Of a stretch of 64,000 bases of DNA, positions 42,668-52,300 are shown piece after piece. Both the position numbers and the translations under genes were made by a program. Source of the DNA: Planctellipticum variicoloris (GTDB taxonomy: Bacteria > Planctomycetota > Planctomycetia > Planctomycetales > Planctomycetaceae); assembly GCF_030622045.1 (NCBI RefSeq), contig NZ_CP130886.1:682001-746000 (forward strand), in the 5' to 3' direction. Numbering within the stretch: the stretch's first letter is position 1; every line of letters begins with the position of its first letter. The notes beneath the pieces were generated by a model. The model did not search any database. It saw nothing but the letters and a program-made list of their open reading frames with translations, and was not told where the DNA came from.

Positions 42668-43771
42668 ATGATCGCGCCGGCGGGTCTGTCTCAGACGGAA
42701 TCGGGGCCGAAAGACGGACGGGGGCGACTGCTGCGCCGCTGGATCAGCGAACTCGGCCCGCTGCTGGCCCTGGTGCTCGTCTTCACCGGCTTTGCGCTGG
42801 CCGAGAGCGCGATGTCCGGCCGATCGGTCTTCACCTCCTCCGACAATATCCGGACGATGCTGGTCAACAGCAGCGTGGTCGGCATCTGCGCCCTCGGCAT
42901 GACTGTCGTGATCATTGCTGGTGGCATTGATCTGTCGGTCGGGACGGGGATTGCCCTCTGCGCCACCGTCCTGGCGGCAGCCCTCCTGAACGGGATGCCG
43001 GCTGTTCCGGCCCTGCTCCTCACGCTGCTCGCCGGAACGCTCCTGGGTGTCGTGAACGGCTTGCTGGTCAGTCTGCTGCGCGTCGTCCCCTTCATCGTGA
43101 CCCTGGGGACGATGACCATTTTCCTGGGCGCCGCCAAGCTCCTGGCGACGTATGCCAGCAACTCACAGACGGTCCGTCCCAATCCCGAAACTCAGGTCCC
43201 GCCCGCGCTGCTGGCCTTGCTGAGCACTCGGAATGCGGCCCTGTGGCCGACGGAACTGACGGGAAATTCCGCCATCGACGGCTGGTACGACTATCTGCGG
43301 CACCCCGCCGGATTGTGGTGCGGTCTGCTGCTTGCGCTCTCCGTGGCCGCCCTGCTCCGATACTCGATCTTCGGCCGGTACGTCTACGCGCTCGGTTCGA
43401 ACGAAGCCACGGCCCGACTGTGCGGCGTCAATGTCCCGCTGAATCGGATTGCCGTGTACGCAGTTTGCGGACTGTTTGTCGGATTGGCCGGAATCTACCA
43501 GTTCTCTCGGCTCTCCAGCGGCAACCCGACGTCGGGTCTGGGGCTGGAATTGAAGGTAATCGCGGCGGTCGTCATCGGCGGCGGCAGCCTCAGCGGCGGA
43601 CGGGGCTCGGTCCTCGGAACGCTGGCAGGCGCAGCGATGATGTCCGTCATCTCCAGCGGCTGCACCCAGCTCGAACTGAGCAACGACGTACAGGACATCA
43701 TCATCGGCGCAGTCATCATCGCCGCGGTCAGCCTGGACCAGTGGCGGCAACGGCGCGGCCAGACATCTTGA
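42668..43771 (+). CDS. Sugar ABC transporter permease (RbsC type)
   Basis: A 367-residue membrane protein (BPD_transp_2) with about 9-10 helices. The family features are there: the first helix ELGPLLALVLVFTGFALAES, VIIAGGIDLSVGTGIALCATV, LGTMTIFLGAAKLLATY, the loop ALGSNEATARLCGVNV and VVIGGGSLSGGRGSVLGTL. It starts with ATG 42668 directly after the stop of the ATPase gene. Forms the membrane channel of the importer; the operon has all three parts. The carried sugar is unknown. Confidence 0.93.
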   Translation: MIAPAGLSQTESGPKDGRGRLLRRWISELGPLLALVLVFTGFALAESAMSGRSVFTSSDNIRTMLVNSSVVGICALGMTVVIIAGGIDLSVGTGIALCATVLAAALLNGMPAVPALLLTLLAGTLLGVVNGLLVSLLRVVPFIVTLGTMTIFLGAAKLLATYASNSQTVRPNPETQVPPALLALLSTRNAALWPTELTGNSAIDGWYDYLRHPAGLWCGLLLALSVAALLRYSIFGRYVYALGSNEATARLCGVNVPLNRIAVYAVCGLFVGLAGIYQFSRLSSGNPTSGLGLELKVIAAVVIGGGSLSGGRGSVLGTLAGAAMMSVISSGCTQLELSNDVQDIIIGAVIIAAVSLDQWRQRRGQTS

Positions 43772-43979
43772 GACCGCACCGGCAACCACGCGGTATCCGA
43801 AGAATCGCTGACAGGCTGCCGCAGGATTGGAACGCGGGATCGCCAGAGCCGCGGGCGGCCGATGCGGGATTAAGTGTGCTTCGAAGGTTTCCGGTTTCGG
43901 TTCCCTGCGAAGATTTCGCAGCACGGGTCGGCCCCCGAAGCAACGACGCGACGCACGGGCATTGGGTGGCCGCCGCCGG
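43772..43979. other. Intergenic region between convergent genes
   Basis: 208 bases between the permease stop and the FhcC stop. No clear hairpin, no gene. Confidence 0.4.
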
Positions 43980-44807
43980 TCAGGCGGGGATCAGGCTGAG
44001 GACTTCCCCTTTTCCCAGTTCCAGCAGATCGCCGCAATGGCGGCGGAATGTCCCCTCAATCTGTTCGCGGACTACTGGCAGGCCCTGGCCCCCCAGGTAC
44101 TTCAGCAGGCCGCGGAGAATCGTCGGCTGATAGTCGCACGCACGCCGGAATGTCGGCAACAGATCCGGCGGTTCGGCGGGGTTCAGGCAGACGATCGTGC
44201 CGCGCTTCATGCCGGCGCCCAGTTGCGCGGCGGTGCGGCCGAAAACGACGATCGAACCGGCAAGCATGCCGAAGCCGCAGGCGTGGCCGACGTTCCCGGC
44301 GACCGCGATCAGTCCCCGTCGCAACACCGTACCGACTTCGTCCCCGGCGTCGCCGCCGACAAAAATCTCTCCGCCGCGCATCCCTTTACGCGAGCCGCGG
44401 TAGCCGCCGCCGAGGCAGGCGCCGACGTTCCCCGCAATTCTCAGCGTCCCGCCTCGCATCTCGGCCCCCGCCCAGTCGGCGGCATCGCCGCGGACGAAGA
44501 CTTCTCCGCCGGTCATCATCGCGCCGGCATGCATGCCGGCCGAGCCGTCGACGACAATCCGACCGCCGGCCAGCTTCTCGCCGATCCGCTTCAGGCGGCC
44601 GGTATCGCCTGCGAAAACGATTTCTTCGTCATCGCCCCCGGTCCGCTCGACGTCGAACAGCTCGCCCACGGGAATGGACCGGTTGCCCTGCGCGACGGTT
44701 AACCAGGCGATCGCTGTCATCGACAGTTCTCTGAGCGAGAGCGGATGCAGCGACTCGACCTCCACAGAGAGATCCAGCGGCTGACGGGTGGTCAGAACCA
44801 GCGGCAT
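43980..44807 (-). CDS. fhcC: Formylmethanofuran dehydrogenase subunit C homolog (FhcC/FwdC)
   Basis: A 275-residue protein of the FwdC/GXGXG family, a beta-helix of repeating Gly-rich coils: GGRIVVDGSAGMHAGAMMTGGEVFVRGDAADWAGAEMRGGTLRIAGNVGACLGGGYRGSRKGMRGG and then LRRGLIAVAGNVGHACGFGMLAGSIVVFGRTAAQLGAGM (a stack of GG/AG turns). In planctomycetes and methylotrophs this subunit belongs to the formyltransferase/hydrolase complex of the H4MPT-linked C1 pathway, oxidising formaldehyde to formate. The other subunits (FhcA, B, D) and mch, mtdB or fae are not in this window, so the protein stands alone. ATG 44807. Strong family fit. Confidence 0.82.
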   Translation of the reverse strand: MPLVLTTRQPLDLSVEVESLHPLSLRELSMTAIAWLTVAQGNRSIPVGELFDVERTGGDDEEIVFAGDTGRLKRIGEKLAGGRIVVDGSAGMHAGAMMTGGEVFVRGDAADWAGAEMRGGTLRIAGNVGACLGGGYRGSRKGMRGGEIFVGGDAGDEVGTVLRRGLIAVAGNVGHACGFGMLAGSIVVFGRTAAQLGAGMKRGTIVCLNPAEPPDLLPTFRRACDYQPTILRGLLKYLGGQGLPVVREQIEGTFRRHCGDLLELGKGEVLSLIPA

Positions 44808-44842
44808 GCAGGTCGTTCCGTTCTGGGCGGAGGGAAGAACTC

Positions 44843-45050
44843 ACCACGAATGACACGAATCGGCACGAATGAAGTCAGGAAAGCAACCACGGAGGACACG
44901 GAAATCACGGAAGGAGTACTGAAAGAATGGCTAAGAGCCAGGACCAGGCGACAACGCCGTCAGTCGTCATTTTCGAAACTCTTCGTTCTCCGTGACCTTC
45001 GTGTCCTCAGTGGTTTCAATCCTCTCCTCCGGATTCGTGTCATTCGTGGT
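44843..45050. repeat. Long nested inverted repeat element
   Basis: Outer perfect 19-base arms ACCACGAATGACACGAATC (44843-44861) and its complement (45032-45050). Inner, less perfect arms pair ACCACGGAGGACACGGA (near 44885-44901) with TTCGTGTCCTCAGTGGT (near 44998-45014). About 130 bases of spacer in the centre. No gene is inside. This is a very common planctomycete intergenic repeat type, eroded on the inner arms. It could terminate both flanking genes. Confidence 0.85.
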
Positions 45051-45240
45051 TGCCTCAGTCCGACTTCTTCACGGCACGGACAGCGAACTGAGGCCGGGTG
45101 GATTGTGCCAGATGGCCAGCGGGGCGTCGAGAAACCGGCAGAATCGGCCGGTGGGGAGGCGTTCACGACCCCTCTTCGCGCATGGCCGTGCCGTTCCTAA
45201 AATCCGCCGCTCATCTCAGGCCGATTTCAGGAGAGAAAAC

Positions 45241-46803
45241 GTGTCGCACACGTTATGCCGGCGGCGGACGCCCCCCGTACGCCGTTGGATCGTCGTCGTT
45301 TTCGCCCTGCTGGCCGCCGGCTGCAAGCTGGATGGCGATCACGAGACCCCATCGCAATCCGCCGGGGAATCGCTGACGCGCGCCGTAGATTCCGTCCGCA
45401 AGGCGGCCGACTCCGTGCGGCTCGTTTCGAACGAAGTCCGCGGCACGGGCGGCCCCGACCTCGGCTCGCTCTACAACCGGACCGCCCGGGCCGACGATCG
45501 CGACCGCAACCCAATCGTCGTCATCCCCGGCATCCTCGGTTCCCGGCTGGTAGACGATCGCACCGGCGAGGTGGCCTGGGGCGAGTTCGGATCGTCCGGT
45601 CCCATCCCCGGAACCGCCGCTTCGGTGCAGGCTCTGGGACTGCCGATGGCCGCCGGTCGGCCGCTCTCAACGCTTTCGGACGATGTTCGCGAAGACGGCG
45701 TCCTCAGCGAGCTGGCCGTGAAAGCCTTCGGGCAATCGCTCCATGTCTCCGCTTACGGCGACATTCTGAAGGCCTTGGGCGTCGGCGGATATCGCGACCC
45801 GAACGGCCACACCGGGCCGGTCGAGTACGACGACGGAACTCACAACTGCTTCGAATTCGGCTACGACTGGCGGCGGGACAACGCAGAAAACGCCGCACGG
45901 CTGCACGCATTCCTGCTGGAAAAGCGCAAGCTCCTTGAAGAACAGGAGATTCGCAAGCACGGGTCGCTTTCCCACCCGGTCAGATTTGACATCGTAGCCC
46001 ACTCGATGGGTGGCCTGATCGCGCGGTATCACCTCATGTACGGACCGGCCCAGTTGCCCCTCGAAGGGACGCCGCCTTCGATCACGTGGAAGGGAGCTGA
46101 ACTGGTAGAGCGTCTGGTGATCATCGGAACGCCCAGCGCCGGCGCAGGGTCCGCCGTGAAACAACTGGCCGAGGGCGTGCAATACGCCAAGTTTCTCCCC
46201 AAGTACGAACCCGCTCTGCTGGGGACGATGCCCGCGGTCTACCAGCTCCTGCCCCGGACCCGGCACCAGCCGGTGGTTGATGCGACCACCGGAGCCGCTG
46301 TGGATCTGTTCGATCCCGCCGTGTGGCGCAAGCTGAAGTGGGGCCTTGCCTCGCCGGATCAATCTCGGGTTCTCGAACAGCTCCTCCCGGAAGTCCGGGA
46401 CGCCTCGGTCCGCCAGCAACTGGCCGACGAACATCTCACGAAGTGTCTGCGCCAGGCGGAGCTGTTTCACGCGGCTCTGGACGAACCGGCGACCCCTCCG
46501 CCGGGAGTCACGCTCCACCTGATTGCCGGGGATGCGCACCCCACGTTGGCCCGTTTCACAGTCGATGCCGCGGGCAAGCTGACCGTCACGGAGGAGTCGC
46601 CCGGAGACGGGACTGTGACGCGATCCAGCGCTCTGATGGACGAGCGACTCAGCCAGAGATCAACCTGGACGCCCCGGCTGGTTTCGCCCGTGGCATGGTC
46701 CAGCGTCAACTTCCTGTTCACGGATCACCTGGGCCTGACGGCCGACCCCGCCTTCACGGACAACGTCCTCTACCTGTTGCTGGAAGCCCCGCGCAACCGC
46801 TGA
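45241..46803 (+). CDS. LCAT-like lipase/acyltransferase lipoprotein
   Basis: A 520-residue lipoprotein of the lecithin:cholesterol acyltransferase-like alpha/beta hydrolases. Lipobox LLAAGC with Cys28. Motifs: VVIPGILGSRLVDDRTGEV (LCAT start motif PGILGS), HNCFEFGYDWRRDN, the nucleophile Ser in DIVAHSMGGLIARYH, and later VTLHLIAGDAHPTL and GDGTVTRSSALMD where Asp and His of the triad would lie. Acts outside the cytoplasm on phospholipids or other acyl esters, or as a transacylase. GTG 45241 is preceded by CAGGAG at 7-8 bases. The gene is closed by a strong hairpin at 46876. Relatives in planctomycetes are sparse in description. Confidence 0.83.
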   Translation: MSHTLCRRRTPPVRRWIVVVFALLAAGCKLDGDHETPSQSAGESLTRAVDSVRKAADSVRLVSNEVRGTGGPDLGSLYNRTARADDRDRNPIVVIPGILGSRLVDDRTGEVAWGEFGSSGPIPGTAASVQALGLPMAAGRPLSTLSDDVREDGVLSELAVKAFGQSLHVSAYGDILKALGVGGYRDPNGHTGPVEYDDGTHNCFEFGYDWRRDNAENAARLHAFLLEKRKLLEEQEIRKHGSLSHPVRFDIVAHSMGGLIARYHLMYGPAQLPLEGTPPSITWKGAELVERLVIIGTPSAGAGSAVKQLAEGVQYAKFLPKYEPALLGTMPAVYQLLPRTRHQPVVDATTGAAVDLFDPAVWRKLKWGLASPDQSRVLEQLLPEVRDASVRQQLADEHLTKCLRQAELFHAALDEPATPPPGVTLHLIAGDAHPTLARFTVDAAGKLTVTEESPGDGTVTRSSALMDERLSQRSTWTPRLVSPVAWSSVNFLFTDHLGLTADPAFTDNVLYLLLEAPRNR

Positions 46804-47279
46804 AACACTGTCGCGGACGGCGCACCGTCTGGCATCTGCCGGTTTGAAGGCAAAACGGCCCCCATCAAAGGAAGGAGGCCGAGACGCTGCGGGAAAGCGT
46901 CTCGGCCTGTGTGAGGCAAGAGTTGTGAGGTGGGTTGTGGGCGGGTAGAGGCCCGTCTCCCTCGGGCCGGTGGGAAATTGGTCGCATTCAAAGGTGTGAG
47001 TCGGATTCGACGGGGACCAGCCTGGCCAAATCCGGTGATTGCGGGATCACTTTCACTCTGTTCCCACCCTTATGCAGTCCCCGTGCCAATCCGCAGATTC
47101 TGGTGGACCCCACTTTGGTGGTTTTCTGTAAGATATTGTTGTGAATCGCTTTGCGTAAAATTCACCCTGGTTGTCCCGGCCGGCCTGCGAGGCCCGCAGG
47201 GACCTCCCGTTGTAATCGCTACAATCGTCAGGGTGTGTAAATCCTGCAACTTCAACCGGTTTCGACGGGCCGGAAAATG
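46804..47279. other. Intergenic region, no gene seen
   Basis: About 475 bases between the lipoprotein gene and the convergent small gene. Besides the hairpin at 46876-46908 I see no open frame of interest. Confidence 0.4.
46876..46908 (+). terminator. Terminator of the LCAT-like gene
   Basis: Perfect 13-bp stem AGGCCGAGACGCT (46876-46888) and its complement (46896-46908), loop GCGGGAA. No T-run follows. It is 73 bases after the stop codon. Confidence 0.65.
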
Positions 47280-47317
47280 AAAAACGCCGCAGGCAACCGG
47301 CAGGTTGCCCACGGCGT
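47280..47317 (-). terminator. Intrinsic terminator of the small Tyr-rich protein gene
   Basis: On the minus strand ACGCCGTGGGCAACC pairs with GGTTGCCTGCGGCGT (two mismatched positions), followed by five T. It lies 54 bases beyond the stop codon. Confidence 0.8.
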
Positions 47318-47370
47318 CTTCATGGATTCAGGAGCAGCCTGACGGCCAGGCGGGATCCTCACGCGTCGGT

Positions 47371-47658
47371 TTAGAACACGTCCAGGATGAAGTGGTGCCC
47401 CATGTGGTACTGCTGCTTCGTCGGGTAGAAGTTGTGCCAGTTCTTGTTGTAAACAGGAATCTGACGCTCCTGCGGATACCGGTGGTACATGTGATTGTAC
47501 TGCTGCGGCGGCTGGTAATTGTGCGGGTAATAGACGTACGGGTAATGGTAGAAGCGGCCCCAATCGGTGGGCTGGCCCTGCTCTGCGGCCACCGCTGCGT
47601 TGCCGCCCATTCCCCAGACTGCCACGGCCGTCAAAACAGCCAGAATTGCCTGCTTCAT
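47371..47658 (-). CDS. Small secreted Tyr/His/Pro-rich protein
   Basis: A 95-residue exported protein: signal peptide MKQAILAVLTAVAVWGMGGNAAVA (cleavage after AVA near residue 24), mature part very rich in Tyr, His, Pro, Gln and Asn (YHYPYVYYPHNYQPPQQYNH, and YNKNWHNFYPTKQQYHMGHH). The ribosome binding site AAGGAGGG at 5-7 bases before ATG 47658 is among the best in the window, so it is probably well expressed. His clusters could bind metal; Tyr/Pro-rich stretches suggest a structural or adhesive surface protein. A terminator ends the gene. I do not know a named family. Confidence 0.75.
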   Translation of the reverse strand: MKQAILAVLTAVAVWGMGGNAAVAAEQGQPTDWGRFYHYPYVYYPHNYQPPQQYNHMYHRYPQERQIPVYNKNWHNFYPTKQQYHMGHHFILDVF

Positions 47659-47912
47659 CAGTTCCCTCCTTGGGTGGTCCCTGTCCGGCCGACGCTCAAC
47701 TGGACCGGAGTCGCCGGGCCGCGCGGACGGTGTTCGCTTGTCGGGAACTATCGACCGGCGACCCCCTGCCTCCACAGGAAATTTCCCTACAATCGGCACA
47801 GGCCGGTCAGCTTGCCGAAAAATCCGGCCATCATCACGGGCAGGAGCGCCAAATCCGGGGCTGCGTTGAAACGCTCCAGCCCCGGCCGTCCCTTCACTGC
47901 GGCGACTCGCCC

Positions 47913-48500
47913 CTAAAGCGCGCCCTTGGAAGACGGAATTCCGGGCTGGCGGGGATCGATTGTGACGGCTTGTCGCAAGGCCCGGGCAGTGGCCTTGAAC
48001 AGCCCCTCCGAAATATGGTGGCTGTTCGTTCCGTGATGCAGCACGAGGTGCAGATTCATGGCCGCATTCGCGGCGACGGCCTGCCAGAATTCCTCGACCA
48101 GCTCGGTATCGAATTCGCCGATCTTTTCCGTCGGGAACTCGACCCGGTAGACAAATTTGACCCGGCCGCTCAGGTCGAGCGCGCTCGTGACCAGAGTCTC
48201 TTCCATCGGCAGGGTCATGCTGCCGTAGCGGGTGAGCCCACGCTTGTCGCCAACGGCCTGAGCCAGCGCCTTGCCCAGGCAGATCCCCACGTCCTCGGTC
48301 GTATGGTGGGCGTCGATGTGCAGGTCCCCTTTCGCGGAGACCGTCAGATCGAACAACGCATGCTTCGCCAGCAGAGTCAGCATGTGATCCAGAAACCCGA
48401 CTCCCGTCGAAACGGCGGCAGTCCCCGCGCCGTCGAGGTTCAATTCAAGTTCGATCTGGGTTTCCGCGGTCTGTCGCGAGATTTGGCCGATGCGCGCCAT
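47913..48500 (-). CDS. hisB: Imidazoleglycerol-phosphate dehydratase
   Basis: A 195-residue cytoplasmic enzyme of histidine biosynthesis, converting imidazoleglycerol phosphate to imidazole-acetol phosphate with Mn2+. Monofunctional (no phosphatase domain); length matches. Metal-binding motifs [20 protein letters not shown] and the C-terminal [17 protein letters not shown] are complete. ATG 48500. The gene stands alone, with no other his gene nearby. Confidence 0.97.
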   Translation of the reverse strand: MARIGQISRQTAETQIELELNLDGAGTAAVSTGVGFLDHMLTLLAKHALFDLTVSAKGDLHIDAHHTTEDVGICLGKALAQAVGDKRGLTRYGSMTLPMEETLVTSALDLSGRVKFVYRVEFPTEKIGEFDTELVEEFWQAVAANAAMNLHLVLHHGTNSHHISEGLFKATARALRQAVTIDPRQPGIPSSKGAL

Positions 48501-48573
48501 GGGTCGAGAGGTTCCTGCGGCGGCAAGGCCGCGATTCGGGGGGATTCGCTCAGTTTTCCGGGTCGATCCAGCG

Positions 48574-48605
48574 AAAACGCCCCGCAGGTCGGAGACCTCG
48601 GGGCG
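48574..48605 (-). terminator. Terminator of the small gene at 48644-48853
   Basis: CGCCCCG and CGGGGCG arms with an inner AGGT/ACCT pairing and one bulged C (48578-48605); on the minus strand TTTTC follows. It lies 39 bases beyond the stop codon of the small gene. Confidence 0.7.
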
Positions 48606-48643
48606 GGAAACGGTTCGCGTTCAGCAGCGTTGCCGGCAGGGGG

Positions 48644-48853
48644 TTAGACGTGCGCCGGCTGATTCGAGGCGGACGGATTTTGCAACAGGTCAGACAACTG
48701 ACGAATTTGTTGCAATTCCTCTCTCCGTTGATCGTCGTTCAGATCGCTCGACTCGCGAAACTCCAGCATCCGGCTGCTGCGGACGAACCGCAGGCCGCGG
48801 AGCAGCAGTTCCCGCTGACGATCCGACAATTCCACGTGCTTGAGTGAGTTCAT
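48644..48853 (-). CDS. Small helical protein of unknown function
   Basis: A 69-residue, charged protein (LKHVELSDRQRELLLRGLRFVRSSRMLEFRE, then DLNDDQRREELQQIRQLSDLLQN), all helical by composition with no cysteine or membrane segment. The pattern of hydrophobic residues suggests a short helical hairpin. Supported by a terminator at the right distance; no obvious ribosome binding site before ATG 48853. Two same-strand genes, this one then hisB, but the terminator separates them. I do not recognise the family. Confidence 0.6.
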   Translation of the reverse strand: MNSLKHVELSDRQRELLLRGLRFVRSSRMLEFRESSDLNDDQRREELQQIRQLSDLLQNPSASNQPAHV

Positions 48854-49362
48854 CGATCGAAAGTCCGCATCTGGGAACGAAGGACATTCCTGCGACCCGG
48901 CGGCCGCCGTCCATCATTTCAGGTTCATGTCGCCGTGTGATGCCGGGAAGCTTCCGCCTTGCGGCGGCCTTCTCGAACCCTGGCTCCCAGCCGGGGGATC
49001 TGCACGCCAACATCCTGTGGAGCGATGCAGTCTGCGGAGAGATCGATCCGCATCACGATCTCTCTTTGCAACTTCGGGGCCGATCGTCGTGCCCGGCCCA
49101 ACCGTTCTGAGTGCTGCGTCCGGCTCAGATTTCCTCACCGGCGATTCTTGCCGGTTTCTGCCACCGCTTCAACTGTGAACCGGCCGGCGTCTCGGAATTT
49201 GGGGTGCCGGGATTCTACACGGATTGACACGCATCTGGAAAGCTTTGCGGATTATGCCGGAAATTCCTGCAGCGCTGTCCGCTCCTCGGACGAAACTTCC
49301 ATCGAGACCCGTTTTCGTGTGAAGACGGTTCGCTCGCGTTTCGCCGCGGAGTTTCGACCAGG
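48854..49362. promoter_or_regulatory. Upstream region of the tripartite efflux operon
   Basis: 509 bases before the first efflux gene. A TTGACA at 49224-49229 could be a -35 element; a GATTAT follows after 20 bases (longer than the preferred 17). No gene seen. Confidence 0.35.
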
Positions 49363-52300
49363 ATGCGACACCCAGCCCCTTCGCCCGATCAATGCTCGCC
49401 CGCGACACAGAAGACGTGTCACCGCGCGAGCGATGGCGGTCCTGAGCGCCCCCTGCCGGTTCATTGCGGATTCCGCGGACGCCGTGCTCGTTGTCGAATT
49501 GCACGGGCGGCAGTTTTTGCGCTGCTTGCAGTTTCGGTCCTGCCCGGTTGCTCGCGGAACTTCTGGCGTTCTCAGGCGGACTTTGACACCTACAACCAGC
49601 TTCTGATGAAGACCCGCGATCCCCGCTGGGATCTGCCGCGCGTCACGGTCGACGCCGACTCGCGCAGCCGCTTCTACGATCCGTACGACCTGACGAAACC
49701 GCCGCTCCCCCCGGACGATCCCGCGGCCCACGAATACATGCACATGGTCGACGGCATGGCCGGCTATAAGAGCTGGCACAAGTACGGCCAGCTCCTGTCG
49801 GTGGAAAACCCCCAGTGGTTGGAAAATATCGGGTTCTCGCCGAAGATCGTGCAGGCGAGCTGGGAAAAAGAAGAAGAACTGAGCCCGGAGCCGATCCCGA
49901 CCATTCTGAATCTGACCCTGCCGCAGGCGGTCGAGCTGTCGTATATCCACAGCCGCGAATACCAGACGGCGATCGAGAATGCGTACCTGTCGGCCCTGGC
50001 GCTGACGTATCAGCAGTTCCAGTATAACGTCCGTTATCTCGGGGCCGCCGGCAACACCCCGTCGTCCACGGTGACTCTCTTCGATCAGCCAGGGGTCGCC
50101 GATGGCCTGAGCGCACCGAACAGTCGGTTCGGCATCAGCCAGGTGCTCCCGACGGGCGGTCAATGGGTCGCCGAACTGGCGAACAATACTCTGTGGCTGT
50201 TCTCCGGCGGGAAATCGAGCTCCTCGTCGGTGCTGGCATTTTCGCTGACGCAGCCGCTGCTGCGCGGAGCGGGACGCAAGATTCAGCTCGAAGGTCTGAC
50301 GCAACAGGAGCGTCAGGTGCTGTACGACATTCGAAACCTGGCGCGATTCCGGCAGACCTTCTTCGCCAGCGTCGTCGTTCCGAATCAGGCCAGCGGATTC
50401 TACGGGCAGTTGTTCGTCACTCAGCAGATTCAGAATCAGCGAGAGAATATTCGCGCGCTGGTGGTGCAGATCGAGCGCTCCCGCGAAATCTACCGCATCG
50501 CTCCCGAGGAGCCGATCGATCAGTTGCCCGAGGGGTTCGAGGTTCCGCCGGATTTTAAAGAGAAGCTGATCGTCAGCAAATCCGAACGCAAACCCAGCCT
50601 GGGCTGGCGATCGCAGATCATGACTCCCGAAGAGCGGGAGAGCCTGCTGAACTTGAGCGATCAACCGCTGTTCCAGGCGGCTGCGCAGGAGCTGATTCGG
50701 CGGGTGGAACAGCGAGGTCAGCCCAGGCCCGATGATCCTGCGACGCCGGACGATTCCTCCAAGCCCGTCGTTTCGGACAATCCCGAGCTGAGTCGTATTC
50801 TGGTGAACCTGAATATCCCGCGGGATTTGCAGTCGAAACTGGATGTCGAGAAGCCGCCCCCCCCCAGCCTGTCGTGGCGCGGACTGATGTCGGACGAGGA
50901 CCGGACGCGACTGCTGTCGCTGAGCGACGATCCCGCATTTCAGCAGGTGGCGCTCGATCTGGCCGCCCGGGTCCGGTCCGGAACGATTCCCAACGACCTG
51001 GCGCAGTTGCTCACTCGCCTGGCATCGCTGGAAACCGGACTCCGTTCGCTTGAACAGACCCTGGCCTCCCAGCAGGATCAGTTCAAATTCACGCTCGGGC
51101 TCCCCCCCGATATGCAAATGACCATCGACACGTCGCTCCTGCGTCCGTTCGAGCTGATTGATCCGAGATTGACCGACACCGAAACCCGCCTGCTGGGGTT
51201 TGTCAATCAGGTGTCCGAACTCCGGCTCGATTCCGCGGAGGACTTTTCGCAGCAGGTCCGGCGGCTGATTCCCCGGGTCCGAGAACTGGTTCAGGAAGTG
51301 GAGCAGAACGGCTTCGAGATCATCCGCAACGACTTCCGCAGGACTGAGGAGAATCTGGACCGAAGGTTGTCGCTGCTGGACGACGAAGCGCAAAAACTGC
51401 TGGTCCGGACCAATCTGGAACGCGATCAGTTCATGTTCCGGGACGCTGTCAAGAAGTACAACCAGTTAAAGGAAGGTTTCGAGGATACGTCTCTCCGGAT
51501 CGAGGAAGGTCGGATTGCTCCGGTCGACGCAGTAACTCGCCTGCGGGAACTGCGGGAAGATCTTTTGCAGTCGTTGCAGAGTCTGAAGGTCATCCAGACC
51601 GGTCTTCGCGCCGAATTAATCGAGCTTCCCAAGTTTGAAATGTCGATCGAACAGGTGGTCGAACTGGCGATGGAGAATCGGCTGGAACTGATGAATGCCC
51701 GGGGGAACGTGATGGACGCCCGCCGGCAACTGGAAATCACCGCCAACCGGCTGCAATCGGTGCTCAACGTGGTGGCTGAGGGAGAAATCGGGACCGAACC
51801 CGGCAACAAACCGTTCGCCTTCCGCGGCGACCAGAGCAGCTTCCAGGCGGGATTGCAGTTTTCCGCGCCGCTGGACCAGGTGCTGCAGCGGAATAATTTC
51901 CGGGCGGCGATTGTGAATTATCAGAGAGCTCGCCGGGCGTACATGCAGTTGGAAGACTCGATCAAGCGGGACGTCCGCAACGAATGGCGTGCACTGGCCG
52001 TGTTGCGACCGAATTTCGAGACAACTCGCCAGAATCTGCGGTTCTCGGGAATGTCGCTCGATTCGGCGATTGAAGCCACCGCGGCGCCGGTTCGACCCGG
52101 GGCGGGCGGCGCCGCCAACAGCAACGCCGGTCTGCAATTGACGACGAACCTCGGGAACGTGTTGAACGCCCAGAACAGTCTGATTCAAATCTGGATCCAG
52201 CATGAGCTGAATCGCATTAACATTTACCAAGATATGGGTATCATGCAGATTGACGAGCGCGGACTCTGGGTGGACCCCGTCTACCAGGAACTCGCCGATC

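Noticed and set aside
49252-51393. 713-codon minus-strand frame opposite the TolC-like gene
   Set aside because: Gln/Arg/Leu-rich shadow of a long GC-rich gene; the plus strand has a lipobox and family motifs.
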